DNA of 50,872 bases, from contig JACRET010000020.1 of the NCBI GenBank assembly GCA_016218105.1, positions 1 to 50,872 of the forward strand, written 5' to 3'. The DNA is from Deltaproteobacteria bacterium (GTDB lineage: Bacteria; Desulfobacterota; GWC2-55-46). The stretch's first letter is position 1; every line of letters begins with the position of its first letter. Shown one piece after another: positions 1-8,256 of this stretch. The position numbers and the translations under genes were made by a program. The notes under the pieces are model-generated. The model saw only the letters and a list, made by a program, of their open reading frames with translations, did no database searches and was not told the origin of the DNA.

Positions 1-22
1 GATCTTTTATAAGGATATCTGA

Positions 23-1090
23 ATGAACGACAACAGAAAGCCTAAATTTTCAGTCTGCATACCGACTTACGGCAGGGCAAAGGTATTGCCGAAGGTCGTG
101 GGGTCCGTGCTTTCGCAAACCTTTAAGGATTTCGAGCTTTTCATTTCAGATGACGCATCCCCTGACAATACCCGTGAGGTCGTTAAAAGCTTTAACGACC
201 CGAGGATCCGTTATCACAGGAATGACAAAAATCTCGGGGTGCTCGATAACTGGAATTTTGTAATAAGCAACGCGAGAGGCGAGTACGTTTTCAAGCTCGA
301 CGACGATGATTATATCGACCCGCGTTATCTTGAGCGGACAGCCGCTATTCTGGATAAATACCCCGAGGCCGGTTCTGTCTACACAGGGTTCTGCTACGCG
401 AAGGATTACGACGGTGCGTACATAGAAAAGGTCGTGGACGACAGGCTCTTTACCTCGGACAAGATCAGAGGCATAGATTATGTGATGGCGTATCTCATGC
501 GCACTTCCGTCCCCGGGCTTCATCCGAGTTCGGCTGTTTTCAGGTACAGCCTGGCTAAGGATATCGGCTTTTACGACAAGGTGAAAAACGACCTGATGTT
601 CTCGCTCGCACTTGCCTCGAAGGCTGATGTAGGCTACGTGCATGAGCCGCTGTTCTACTATGTCCAGCATGAAAGCGCAAGGGCGAGCTACGCCGAAGGC
701 AAGATGGCCCAGCTCTATGATTTTGAACCGACGAGGATTATAGAGGATTTTTTCGCCATAGACTTCATAAAGGAAAATCCCGAACTCATGAGGGCCAGGG
801 AAGGCATTATTGAGAGGGAGCGTATCGTAAGGTCGATAATGCACCTCATCATGTGCAGAAAAAATTTCAAGCTGGGGACTTATTTCGATATAGCTTCGAA
901 GATGATAAAGAGAGACAGGAAGCTCCTGCGCTCGCCGCTTTTCGCCATTGCCTTTACGGGCCTTATCTTCGTGCCAAAGGGCCTCGTAGAGAGCGCAAGC
1001 TATATGTTCAAGAGCAGGAAGTTCTTCTCAAGCCTGGCCGGGACGCTCTTCGGGAAGGGAGGGGGTAAAAAGGAACAAACGAGCAGATGA
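23..1090 (+). CDS. Family 2 glycosyltransferase
   Basis: Predicted cytoplasmic GT-A fold glycosyltransferase that adds a sugar from a nucleotide donor to a surface glycan. The N-terminus shows the GT2 pattern: beta strand FSVCIPTYGR at residues 9-18, the nucleotide-binding DDASPDNT at 43-50, and the metal-binding acidic cluster LDDDD at 92-96. There is no clear transmembrane segment; the C-terminal ~100 residues are basic and partly hydrophobic, which could give peripheral membrane contact. The ATG start is preceded by AAGGAT with suitable spacing. Its stop overlaps the start of the next glycosyltransferase by 4 bases, so the two are translationally coupled. Donor and acceptor cannot be told from sequence. 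Family assignment is firm; the role in LPS or capsule is inferred from neighbours. Confidence 0.9.
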   Translation: MNDNRKPKFSVCIPTYGRAKVLPKVVGSVLSQTFKDFELFISDDASPDNTREVVKSFNDPRIRYHRNDKNLGVLDNWNFVISNARGEYVFKLDDDDYIDPRYLERTAAILDKYPEAGSVYTGFCYAKDYDGAYIEKVVDDRLFTSDKIRGIDYVMAYLMRTSVPGLHPSSAVFRYSLAKDIGFYDKVKNDLMFSLALASKADVGYVHEPLFYYVQHESARASYAEGKMAQLYDFEPTRIIEDFFAIDFIKENPELMRAREGIIERERIVRSIMHLIMCRKNFKLGTYFDIASKMIKRDRKLLRSPLFAIAFTGLIFVPKGLVESASYMFKSRKFFSSLAGTLFGKGGGKKEQTSR

Positions 1091-2091
1091 AAAAGGTAAG
1101 CGTCCTTATACTCAGCTATAACCTGGAGAAGTATATCAGAGAGGCCGTGCTGAGCGCCCTGAACCAGAATGGCGTCTCTCATGACGAGCTTGAGATCGTA
1201 ATAGTAGAGGACGGCTCCGCCGACAATTCCAGAGGCGTAATAAAGGGCCTTATCCGGGAATATCCTGGCGCAGTCAAGCTGATAGACCTTGGTAGGAACA
1301 CAGGCATCATGCCAGCCGCCATGGAGGGGCTCAAACATTTAACGGGCAAGTACGTTTGCCTGCTTGACGCTGACGACGTATGGCATGAAGACAAGTTGTC
1401 AGAGGTCATCCCCTGCCTTGATGCGGGGTATGATCTGGTTCTCCATGAGGGAGAATTTGTCGATAGCTCAGGCAATTTTTTGAGATCAGCCGGATGCCGT
1501 GTGCGCGATGAGGACATCGCCGGCAGGATCAGGACTTTCAACGGCGGAGCGCCTCTTGGAAGCTGTGTGTCTTTCAGGAAGTCAAGCCTTGATATGGGTC
1601 TCCTTTCGGCAGTTTACGATAAATTCAAGGCAAAGGGCATTGAGCGCAACCTTCATCAGGACTTCTCGATGGTGCATAACCTGCTCTCGCGAAAGGGCAT
1701 CAGGGTGAAATGCGTAAGGAAAAACCTTTACAAGTATAGAATACATGAGGGAAACACCTCTCAACACTCGGATTTCGAGGATGCCGGAAAGTTGAGGAAG
1801 ACATATGATGACTGGATGGCAGGCATACAATTCGCCATCGAGACCTATAGATTAACAGGCATCTTCAATGAAGATAAGTCCATTGATATAGGGTTCCGGA
1901 AGTTCCTGTACCATAAGAACCTGACTTTCAGGGAAAAGCCGCTCATTAAACTCTGGAGCGATTATATATTTCTTTTAAGGAACCGGGCCTTCTCAAGCTC
2001 AAATGAAAAGCTCAGGGAAGCCCTGTATCCGTTTTTTTACAGGCTCTCCCCCAAGCTGAGGGGTTTCATAAGACGGCGGGCGCAGCTTTGA
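1087..2091 (+). CDS. Family 2 glycosyltransferase, tandem paralogue A
   Basis: GT2 enzyme of 334 residues with a typical N-terminal strand (VSVLILSYN, 4-12), EDGSADNS at 41-48 and the DXD-type LLDADD at 92-97. It has the same length and layout as the next gene, and I judge the two to be a tandem duplication: motifs line up and the C-terminal ~60 residues differ at only a handful of positions. That C-terminal part (about 275-334, containing FLYHKNLTF and SDYIFLLRNRAF) is basic and aromatic-rich, and probably folds as an amphipathic helical tail. It overlaps the preceding gene by 4 bases (ATGA), so it is co-translated. Specificity is unknown. Confidence 0.9.
   Translation: MKKVSVLILSYNLEKYIREAVLSALNQNGVSHDELEIVIVEDGSADNSRGVIKGLIREYPGAVKLIDLGRNTGIMPAAMEGLKHLTGKYVCLLDADDVWHEDKLSEVIPCLDAGYDLVLHEGEFVDSSGNFLRSAGCRVRDEDIAGRIRTFNGGAPLGSCVSFRKSSLDMGLLSAVYDKFKAKGIERNLHQDFSMVHNLLSRKGIRVKCVRKNLYKYRIHEGNTSQHSDFEDAGKLRKTYDDWMAGIQFAIETYRLTGIFNEDKSIDIGFRKFLYHKNLTFREKPLIKLWSDYIFLLRNRAFSSSNEKLREALYPFFYRLSPKLRGFIRRRAQL
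1903..2091 (+). repeat. Duplicated 3' coding segment (second copy 2965-3153)
   Basis: The last 189 bases of the two tandem GT2 genes match closely: I count about 14 mismatches by hand, and 41 bases are identical in a row (1948-1988 against 3010-3050). Upstream coding sequence is much more divergent. The spacing between copies is 1062 bases. The pattern fits duplication followed by local gene conversion or strong constraint at the 3' end. Confidence 0.8.
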
Positions 2092-2148
2092 CAGTTTTTT
2101 TTACACAGTCGGCCGGAATATTATTTAAGGGGAAACAATATCTCCAGG

Positions 2149-3153
2149 ATGAAGAAGACAAGCGTAATTATACCTGTTTACAATATGGAACGGTTTATAA
2201 AAGAGGCGATACTGAGCGCTTTGACCCAGCGCGGCATCTCTTTGGACAGCCTTGAGATTATCGCCATAAACGATGGATCGAAAGACGGCAGCAAGAGAGT
2301 GATCGAGGAACTGGCCCGCGAATTCTGTAATATTCGCATGATAGACCTTAAAGAAAACTCAGGCGTACTTACAGCCGTGATCGAAGGGTTAAAGGCCGCG
2401 AAAGGCGATTATATCTGCCTGCTGGATGCCGATGACCTGTGGATGCCGGGCAAATTATCTGAAGTGATCGGCTGTTTTGAAGCTGGGTATCATCTGGTCT
2501 TTCATGAGGGCGAATTTGTCGATGCGGCGGGAAATCCACTCCATAAAGAGACCAAATGCACGGTAGATGATAATAACATCGCCTATAATATAAAGACTTT
2601 TAACGGCGGTATCCCGCTGGGCAGCAATATCAGCTTCGTAAGAAATAAATTGGATATGGATCTGCTCATATCGGTTTATAATAGATTCAAGGATAAAAAA
2701 TTGGAGAGATTGGTCCACCAGGACACTTCCATACTCCATGCCCTGGTGACTCAAGATGATCTTAAAATAAAGTGCATAAGAAAAAAATTATACAGCTACA
2801 GGATTCACGGCGGTAATAATTCCCAGCACTCGGATTTCGAAGATCTGGAAAGATTGAGGAATACATACGAAGGCTGGATGACAAGCATACAATTCGCAAT
2901 CGAGATTTACAAAATATCAGGCCTTTTCTACAGGGATAAGTCGATCGAGCTCGGGTTCCAGAAGTTTCTGTATCACAAGAACCTGACTTTCAAGGAAAAG
3001 CCTCTCATGAAACTCTGGAGCGATTATATATTTCTTTTAAGGAACCGGGCTTTCTCAAGCTCAAATGAAAAGCTCAGGGAAGCTCTGTATCCTTTTTTTT
3101 ACAGGCTCTCCCCCAGACTGAGGGGTTTCGTAAGGCGGCGGGTGCAGCTTTGA
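2149..3153 (+). CDS. Family 2 glycosyltransferase, tandem paralogue B
   Basis: GT2 enzyme of 334 residues, duplicate of the gene immediately upstream. Motifs are TSVIIPVYN (4-12), NDGSKDGS (41-48) and LLDADD (91-96). The catalytic half has diverged substantially from its twin, more so around the acceptor-side stretch 110-230, while the last 63 residues are nearly the same. This suggests the two transfer related but distinct sugars, or act on successive acceptors, while keeping the same docking surface; that is inference. It sits 57 bases after its twin, in a slightly AT-richer stretch, and is followed within 34 bases by an acyltransferase gene on the same strand. Confidence 0.9.
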   Translation: MKKTSVIIPVYNMERFIKEAILSALTQRGISLDSLEIIAINDGSKDGSKRVIEELAREFCNIRMIDLKENSGVLTAVIEGLKAAKGDYICLLDADDLWMPGKLSEVIGCFEAGYHLVFHEGEFVDAAGNPLHKETKCTVDDNNIAYNIKTFNGGIPLGSNISFVRNKLDMDLLISVYNRFKDKKLERLVHQDTSILHALVTQDDLKIKCIRKKLYSYRIHGGNNSQHSDFEDLERLRNTYEGWMTSIQFAIEIYKISGLFYRDKSIELGFQKFLYHKNLTFKEKPLMKLWSDYIFLLRNRAFSSSNEKLREALYPFFYRLSPRLRGFVRRRVQL

Positions 3154-3173
3154 TATCTTGTTTTGGATTAAAC

Positions 3174-3183
3174 AGGCAGGGAG
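3174..3183 (+). promoter_or_regulatory. Ribosome binding site choosing the GTG start at 3188
   Basis: AGGCAGGGAG lies 4 bases before a GTG at 3188. The longer reading frame begins at a TTG at 3158 that has no purine-rich sequence in front of it, so the GTG is the better start. Confidence 0.6.
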
Positions 3184-3187
3184 TTCA

Positions 3188-4141
3188 GTGAAGCGGTTTC
3201 TGATACCGGCGATAGATCTCGGGCTAAGGATATCCGTTGCGGCGGCGAACTTTCTCTTCCGCCTGCTGGGGTGGCGTTTCATCTGCGTCGCGGGGAAGTG
3301 CCTTGGAGACGCGTTCTACCGCTTAAGGAGCGATAAGAAGCGGATAGTGGAAGAGGAGATAAGGCTGCTTTTCGGGCCGAGATTCGGCGCGAGAGAAGCA
3401 GCGGCTATCGCGAAGAATAGCTTTGAGAACCACTATATGCGCCACATTGAGACGGTTTTTTTCGGGAGGCTTGATAAAGCCATGCTGGACAAGGTCATGC
3501 GCGTGGATGGTATCGGGCACATAGACGCGGCGCTTAAGAAGGGAAAGGGCGTCATACTGCTCCTTTCTCACTTCGGCTCTTTTCTCCTTCCGCTGCCGTT
3601 CCTGGGATACAGGGGATACAAAGTCAATCAGATAACGGGAAAACAGGAGCACAGGTCCGTAATAGGCGAGCGGATATGGCTGTGGAGAAAGAGTGAGGCC
3701 GACTGGCTGCCGGTCAAATATATCCAGGTCGGGAAATTTTTAAGGCCTCTCTACGAGGCGCTTGAGGCGAATGAGATAGTAGCGGTAGCCTTTGACGGAA
3801 GGAACGGGACCAAATGGGCGGAGGCGGATTTTTTCGAGAGGAAGGCGATATTCTCAACAGGCCCTTTCGAGCTTGCCAGAAGAACTGGCGCCGCGATAAT
3901 CCCGACCTTTACCGTAAGGGGCAAGGACAATGTGCACAGGCTTTATATTGAGCCTGAGTTCAGGCTCTCGGACGACCCCGATACCGAGAAGGCGCTTAAA
4001 GACGACATAAAGAGGTTTACCTCGATTTTCGCAGGGTACATAGAAAGGCACCCCGCTCACTTCGGGATGGTCTTATATACAGTTAAAAGGGATTTTGAAA
4101 CAGGGGCGGGCAAGCCCCTGTTCGTGGAGAACGTCAATTGA
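3188..4141 (+). CDS. LpxL/HtrB-like lysophospholipid acyltransferase, divergent catalytic motif (1)
   Basis: Membrane-associated acyltransferase of the LpxL/HtrB (lysophospholipid acyltransferase) family, about 317 residues from the GTG start. A hydrophobic N-terminal segment (about 5-38) gives inner-membrane anchoring. The family core is visible: KKGKGVILLLSHFG at 117-130 and a downstream DGRNG motif followed by ARRTGAAIIPTF. The catalytic HX4(D/E) motif of LpxL reads H-FGSF-L here (H128 to L133), so the acidic partner is missing. Two further copies in this operon share the lack. The family normally moves acyl chains to lipid A or related glycolipids; here the acceptor is unknown. The stop overlaps the TTG start of the next radical-SAM gene (TTGA), pointing to coupled expression. 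Confidence 0.82.
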   Translation: MKRFLIPAIDLGLRISVAAANFLFRLLGWRFICVAGKCLGDAFYRLRSDKKRIVEEEIRLLFGPRFGAREAAAIAKNSFENHYMRHIETVFFGRLDKAMLDKVMRVDGIGHIDAALKKGKGVILLLSHFGSFLLPLPFLGYRGYKVNQITGKQEHRSVIGERIWLWRKSEADWLPVKYIQVGKFLRPLYEALEANEIVAVAFDGRNGTKWAEADFFERKAIFSTGPFELARRTGAAIIPTFTVRGKDNVHRLYIEPEFRLSDDPDTEKALKDDIKRFTSIFAGYIERHPAHFGMVLYTVKRDFETGAGKPLFVENVN

Positions 4142-5673
4142 AGATAGCACTCATCGCGCCGACGCCGCCGGATATTAACGCCTTCGGCATACGGACGATA
4201 TCATCGGTTCTGAAGAAAGAAGGTTATTCCACCAAGATAATCTTTTTGCCGGGCGGCATCGAACACCTGCGTTTCGACGGCAGTTATGTCTACCACTACG
4301 GGGAGAAGGCGCTTGGGCAGATATCAGACCTCTGCAGGGACGCCGACCTCATCGGCTTTTCCTTCATGAGCCAGTACTTCGACAGGGCCGTTCAGGTCAC
4401 CGATCACCTCAAAAAGGATTTCAAGGACAAGCCCGTCATATGGGGTGGCACTCACCCAACCTGCAGGCCTGAGGAGTCGTTGGCTCACTGCGATATCGTC
4501 TGCAACGGAGAAGGCGAGCACGCCGTCACGGAGCTTGTTGAAAAGATGGCGCGAGGCGAGGATTTTACGGATACGAAAGGGTGCTGGTTCAAGACCCCGG
4601 CCGGGATAAAAAAAAACGGGCCCAATAGATTGGTCGAAGACCTCGACAGCCTGCCTTTCGTTGATTACGATCTTGAAAACCATTATGTGTATCATTGGAG
4701 GAGCGAGGACATTATCCCCGTTGACAGGGAGATAATGGAAAGGCAGTTTCCGAAGCTATTATATTTTAAAAACAGGTATCTCGTCTCCTACAGGACGATG
4801 ACGTCGAGGGGATGCCCCCACCGCTGCTCTTACTGCGCTTCAAGCTCGATGATGAAGCTCAGGAGAAGGAGCGTAGCCAACGTCATTGAAGAGCTTGAGG
4901 CCGCGCTCAGGAAGTTCCCGGCCATAGAGCAGATAAGCTTTTTTGACGACACGTATTTCGCGGCGCCCGCCGAGTATTTCGAAGAGTTCCGGGACAAGTA
5001 TAAAAAGAGGATAGGGCTTCCGTTTCATGCCCAGTGCAGCCCCACTACTATAACAGAGAGAAAGATGGAGCTGCTGGTCGACGCCGGGCTGGTCTATACC
5101 GAGATGGGCATACAAACAGGGAGCGAGCGCATCAAGAAGATGTACAGGCGAGTGGTGTCTAATGAGAGGATGATAGAGGCCGCCGCGCTTATAACGAAGT
5201 ATAAGGACAGGATGCTCATGCCCGATTACCATGTAATACTCGATAATCCCTGGGAGACCAAAGAGGATGTGCTTGATACGCTTAAACTCCTTTTAAAGCT
5301 CCCTGGCAAATACAACCTCCAGATCTCCTCCCTGATATTTTTCCCGGGGACGGAGCTTAACGACAGGGCGCGGGCTGAAGGGATACTCAAGGACGAACTC
5401 AACGAGGTGTGCAGGAAACCGTTTACGTTCCCCAAAGCCACTTACTTGAACTATCTTATCGCGCTTTCGGGGTTTCCCGCCGTGCCGAGGCGGCTTCTGG
5501 GGATCCTCGGCAGCAAGCCTTTCGTGTCGATATTTGAGAGCGGCAAGCCGAGCAGGTTCTACGAGATCCTTTTCGCGCTCACCGGAAAAGTAAGGATTTT
5601 GGGCAAGGGAGTGGCGGCGCTCCTTAGGGGAGATTTCAAGAGGATAGTAAACTTCTTCAGGCTCCCGAGGTAA
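4138..5673 (+). CDS. B12-binding-domain radical SAM enzyme, twin 1
   Basis: Iron-sulfur radical SAM enzyme of 511 residues with an N-terminal cobalamin-binding-type Rossmann domain (about 1-140; MKIALIAPTPPD at the start, then WGGTHPTCRPEES and CNGEGEHAV). The radical SAM TIM barrel starts near 215, with the cluster motif C226-PHR-C230-SY-C233. The B12 lower-ligand motif DXHXXG is absent; the aligned stretch reads DINAFG. The C-terminal ~90 residues are hydrophobic/basic and probably associate with membrane. Such enzymes carry out methylations, cyclisations or other C-H chemistry. TTG is the start, overlapping the acyltransferase stop. It is a clear paralogue of the protein at 6754-8256. The substrate is unknown; the acyltransferase context suggests a lipid or lipid-linked molecule. 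Confidence 0.88.
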   Translation: MKIALIAPTPPDINAFGIRTISSVLKKEGYSTKIIFLPGGIEHLRFDGSYVYHYGEKALGQISDLCRDADLIGFSFMSQYFDRAVQVTDHLKKDFKDKPVIWGGTHPTCRPEESLAHCDIVCNGEGEHAVTELVEKMARGEDFTDTKGCWFKTPAGIKKNGPNRLVEDLDSLPFVDYDLENHYVYHWRSEDIIPVDREIMERQFPKLLYFKNRYLVSYRTMTSRGCPHRCSYCASSSMMKLRRRSVANVIEELEAALRKFPAIEQISFFDDTYFAAPAEYFEEFRDKYKKRIGLPFHAQCSPTTITERKMELLVDAGLVYTEMGIQTGSERIKKMYRRVVSNERMIEAAALITKYKDRMLMPDYHVILDNPWETKEDVLDTLKLLLKLPGKYNLQISSLIFFPGTELNDRARAEGILKDELNEVCRKPFTFPKATYLNYLIALSGFPAVPRRLLGILGSKPFVSIFESGKPSRFYEILFALTGKVRILGKGVAALLRGDFKRIVNFFRLPR

Positions 5674-5679
5674 GGTATA

Positions 5680-6669
5680 ATGGGGATCAAAAACCTGGCC
5701 ATGTTCGCGGCCTCATACAGGTTAAGGAAGATAAGGCTCGGCTACAAGCCCTTCTTTATATGGATAGAGCCCACGAGCTTCTGTAACCTTAAATGCGTGA
5801 CCTGCCCGCAGTCCATGGGGCGTCCGATTGAGCGGGGCTACATGCGTCTTGACCTCTATAAGAAGGCGCTCTCCGAGGTCTCGGGGTTTAAGCCGATGAT
5901 GGTCTCGCTCCACCTTGGAGGAGAGCCCCTCATGCATAAGGAGATAGCGGAGATGATCAGGCTCGCGAAGACCGCGGGACTTGAGGTGACACTTGCTTCT
6001 AACGCGGCCCTCCTTACAAAAGACAAGGCGCAGGAGATAATAAACGCGGGGCTTGACGGCATCACCGTGAACTTCTCAGCCGACAAGGCTTCCTTCGAGA
6101 AGAACTATAAAGGCGCGAAATGGGATATTGTATACAACCATATGCGCGAGTTTCTTGAGATCAAGAAGGCGAGGGGTTCAGTAAAGCCGATATTCTCGAT
6201 ACAGCTCCTGGTGAACGAAAATGAGGCTGCTTCGGCGGGAAAAAATATCGAAGAGCTTAAACGGCTTTTTAACGGACTGCCGGTGGATTCCATAATAGAC
6301 GTAAAGATGCACAATTGGTCAGGCGATTACGCGGACAAGTCTGGCAAGAAAGCCTGGGGAAAAGGGACGCCGTGCTCCCATCTCTGGTCGAGCATGGTAA
6401 TAAGGTGGAACGGAGATGTCGTTCCGTGCTGCAGGGACCTTGAAGGCGACATGGTCCTCGGCAACATCAATAATGAGCCTCTCTCCGAGGTCTGGAACAA
6501 CAGGAACAGCGTTGATATGAGGAAGAAGCACAAGGAAGGCAGATTTAAAGAGATACCCATATGCAGAAATTGCTCGAAGCTGTGGGAAGGGACTACGCTT
6601 GGAAGCCTTGTAGCGCGGCAGATATCAAAGCTCCCTTTAATGATAGGCGCGCGCCTTAGCCGTAAATGA
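5680..6669 (+). CDS. Radical SAM/SPASM protein
   Basis: Radical SAM enzyme of 329 residues. The cluster motif is C35-NLK-C39-VT-C42, followed by the SAM-binding HLGGEPLMHKE around 78-88. The C-terminal SPASM-type region has C232, C250, C251, C295 and C298 in the usual setting: WNGDVVPCCRD, then GNI and EVW, then a final CRNC. SPASM proteins carry extra 4Fe-4S clusters and act on peptides, proteins or small molecules such as sugars. It begins 6 bases after the previous stop. In this setting it may act on the same lipid-linked intermediate as its B12-type neighbours, but a peptide substrate is possible too (see the exported protein at 11612). Confidence 0.88.
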   Translation: MGIKNLAMFAASYRLRKIRLGYKPFFIWIEPTSFCNLKCVTCPQSMGRPIERGYMRLDLYKKALSEVSGFKPMMVSLHLGGEPLMHKEIAEMIRLAKTAGLEVTLASNAALLTKDKAQEIINAGLDGITVNFSADKASFEKNYKGAKWDIVYNHMREFLEIKKARGSVKPIFSIQLLVNENEAASAGKNIEELKRLFNGLPVDSIIDVKMHNWSGDYADKSGKKAWGKGTPCSHLWSSMVIRWNGDVVPCCRDLEGDMVLGNINNEPLSEVWNNRNSVDMRKKHKEGRFKEIPICRNCSKLWEGTTLGSLVARQISKLPLMIGARLSRK

Positions 6670-6753
6670 AACTATCTGAGAGGCTCTGTGGTATCCGAAG
6701 AGAGCCTCGGGGAATTTGAATCCTCCTGTGAGGGACTTAAAAAAGAGAAATCT

Positions 6754-8256
6754 ATGAAGATAACGCTCATCTCACCATATCCTGACATAACCGCCTTCGG
6801 GCTCCGGACTATTTCGGCGCACCTTAAGGCCCACGGCCACACCACCCAGCTTATATTTCTTCCCGATCCTTACGGAGATAATCTGGTCTTCGGGGTCAAG
6901 AGGTACGATGACCATGTGCTCGACTCCCTCATACCGCTTTGCGCGGACTCGGGCCTCATAGGCATAACCTTGATGACGAATTTCTATGAGGGCGCCGTCC
7001 AGATAACAAAAAAACTGAAGTCGGCTCTTAAAGCACCCGTTATCTGGGGCGGGATACACCCTACGATCAGGCCTGAGGAGTCGCTTGAGCACGCCGACAT
7101 AGTCTGCATCGGAGACGGCGAGGAAGCGATCCTGGAGCTTGTCCAGAAGCTTGAGAAGGGAGAGGCGTACACGAAGGTCAAAAACCTCTGCGTGATGGAG
7201 AAAGGCCGTTTCGTAAAGAACCCGCCCAGGAATCTCCCCCATGACCTCGACGTCTACCCAAGGCCCGACTACAGCTACGACGATACCCACATTATGTACG
7301 AGGGTAGGATACAGCCCCTTACGTACGAGCTAACGAAGACGTACCTTGAGAACGGCACCGTATCCCAGTACATCAAAAAGACCGGCTACCAGACCATGAC
7401 CGGCAGGGGCTGCCCGCACAAGTGCACATACTGCATAAACGACACCCTTAAGACGATGTATAATAACGATAATTACCTGAGGTGGCGGTCGACCGCGCAT
7501 GTGATAGACGAGCTGCAGTGGGTCAAAAAGAACATGCCCTATATCGGGTTCATATGGATATCGGATGACGCGTTTTTCGCGAGGAATAAGAAGAGCCTTG
7601 AGGAGTTCTGCGCCGAGTACAAGGCAAAGATAAACCTGCCTTTTACCTGCCTCGCAAGCCCCATGACCATATCGGAAGAGAAGATGGAGCTCCTGGTGGA
7701 CGCCGGGCTTATGTATCTGCAGATGGGGGTTGAGAGCGGGAGCGCCAAAGTGCAGGAGCTGTTCAACCGCAAGCAGATGAATAACGAGAAGCTCCGGAAG
7801 GCGTTCAATATCATAAATCGGTATAAAAACAAGATGTATCCGCCGAGCTACGATTTCATACTAGACGTGCCGTATGAGACTGACGCGGACAAGATAGACA
7901 GCTTGAAGCTGATAGCCGAGATTCCAAAGCCGTTCCAGCTGCAGCCTTTTTCCCTGATCCTTTATCCCGGCACAAAGCTCTATGAGATGGCGAAGGCCGA
8001 CGGCATGATACAGGACGAAAAAAAGCAGATTTACGAGAAGAGCTATACCATGAGGGCGCCAAGCTACCTGAACCTCCTTATAACCCTCTCCAAGAACGGA
8101 AAATTCCCAAGCCCCGTGCTTAAGCTCCTGGTGAGCGCTCCGGTTGTGGATATATTGAACAGCAAGCCCATGAGGCCTGTCTTCAAATCCCTGTTCATAG
8201 GGCTTAAGGCAACCTACAGGATGGCGAAGAGACTGACGGGCAGGGGCCGCGCATGA
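6754..8256 (+). CDS. B12-binding-domain radical SAM enzyme, twin 2
   Basis: Paralogue of the protein at 4138-5673, about 500 residues. I place the start at the ATG at 6754 because MKITLISPYPDITAFGLRTI aligns with the N-terminus of twin 1; an in-frame GTG at 6688 would add 22 poorly conserved residues. It has an N-terminal cobalamin-type domain (VIWGGIHPTIRPEES near 96-110; CIGDGEEAI near 118-126), and the cluster motif C220-PHK-C224-TY-C227. DXHXXG is again not present (DITAFG). The hydrophobic C-terminal tail resembles that of twin 1. The start of the next gene overlaps its stop by 4 bases. Retention of two twins in one operon suggests sequential or differing modifications on a shared scaffold (inference). 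Confidence 0.87.
   Translation: MKITLISPYPDITAFGLRTISAHLKAHGHTTQLIFLPDPYGDNLVFGVKRYDDHVLDSLIPLCADSGLIGITLMTNFYEGAVQITKKLKSALKAPVIWGGIHPTIRPEESLEHADIVCIGDGEEAILELVQKLEKGEAYTKVKNLCVMEKGRFVKNPPRNLPHDLDVYPRPDYSYDDTHIMYEGRIQPLTYELTKTYLENGTVSQYIKKTGYQTMTGRGCPHKCTYCINDTLKTMYNNDNYLRWRSTAHVIDELQWVKKNMPYIGFIWISDDAFFARNKKSLEEFCAEYKAKINLPFTCLASPMTISEEKMELLVDAGLMYLQMGVESGSAKVQELFNRKQMNNEKLRKAFNIINRYKNKMYPPSYDFILDVPYETDADKIDSLKLIAEIPKPFQLQPFSLILYPGTKLYEMAKADGMIQDEKKQIYEKSYTMRAPSYLNLLITLSKNGKFPSPVLKLLVSAPVVDILNSKPMRPVFKSLFIGLKATYRMAKRLTGRGRA

Noticed and set aside
146-844. Long antisense reading frame (232 codons) under the first GT2 gene
   Set aside because: No ribosome site and no recognisable protein features; it mirrors a real gene with clear GT2 motifs and is explained by codon bias.
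4168-4185. DINAFG as a B12 lower-ligand motif DXHXXG
   Set aside because: The histidine is replaced by Asn (and by Thr in the twin), so I do not claim it as a cobalamin ligand motif; the domain call rests on overall layout.
6688-6753. N-terminal extension of the second B12 radical-SAM twin
   Set aside because: The 22 extra residues have no counterpart in the twin at 4138; the ATG at 6754 aligns exactly with its N-terminus.
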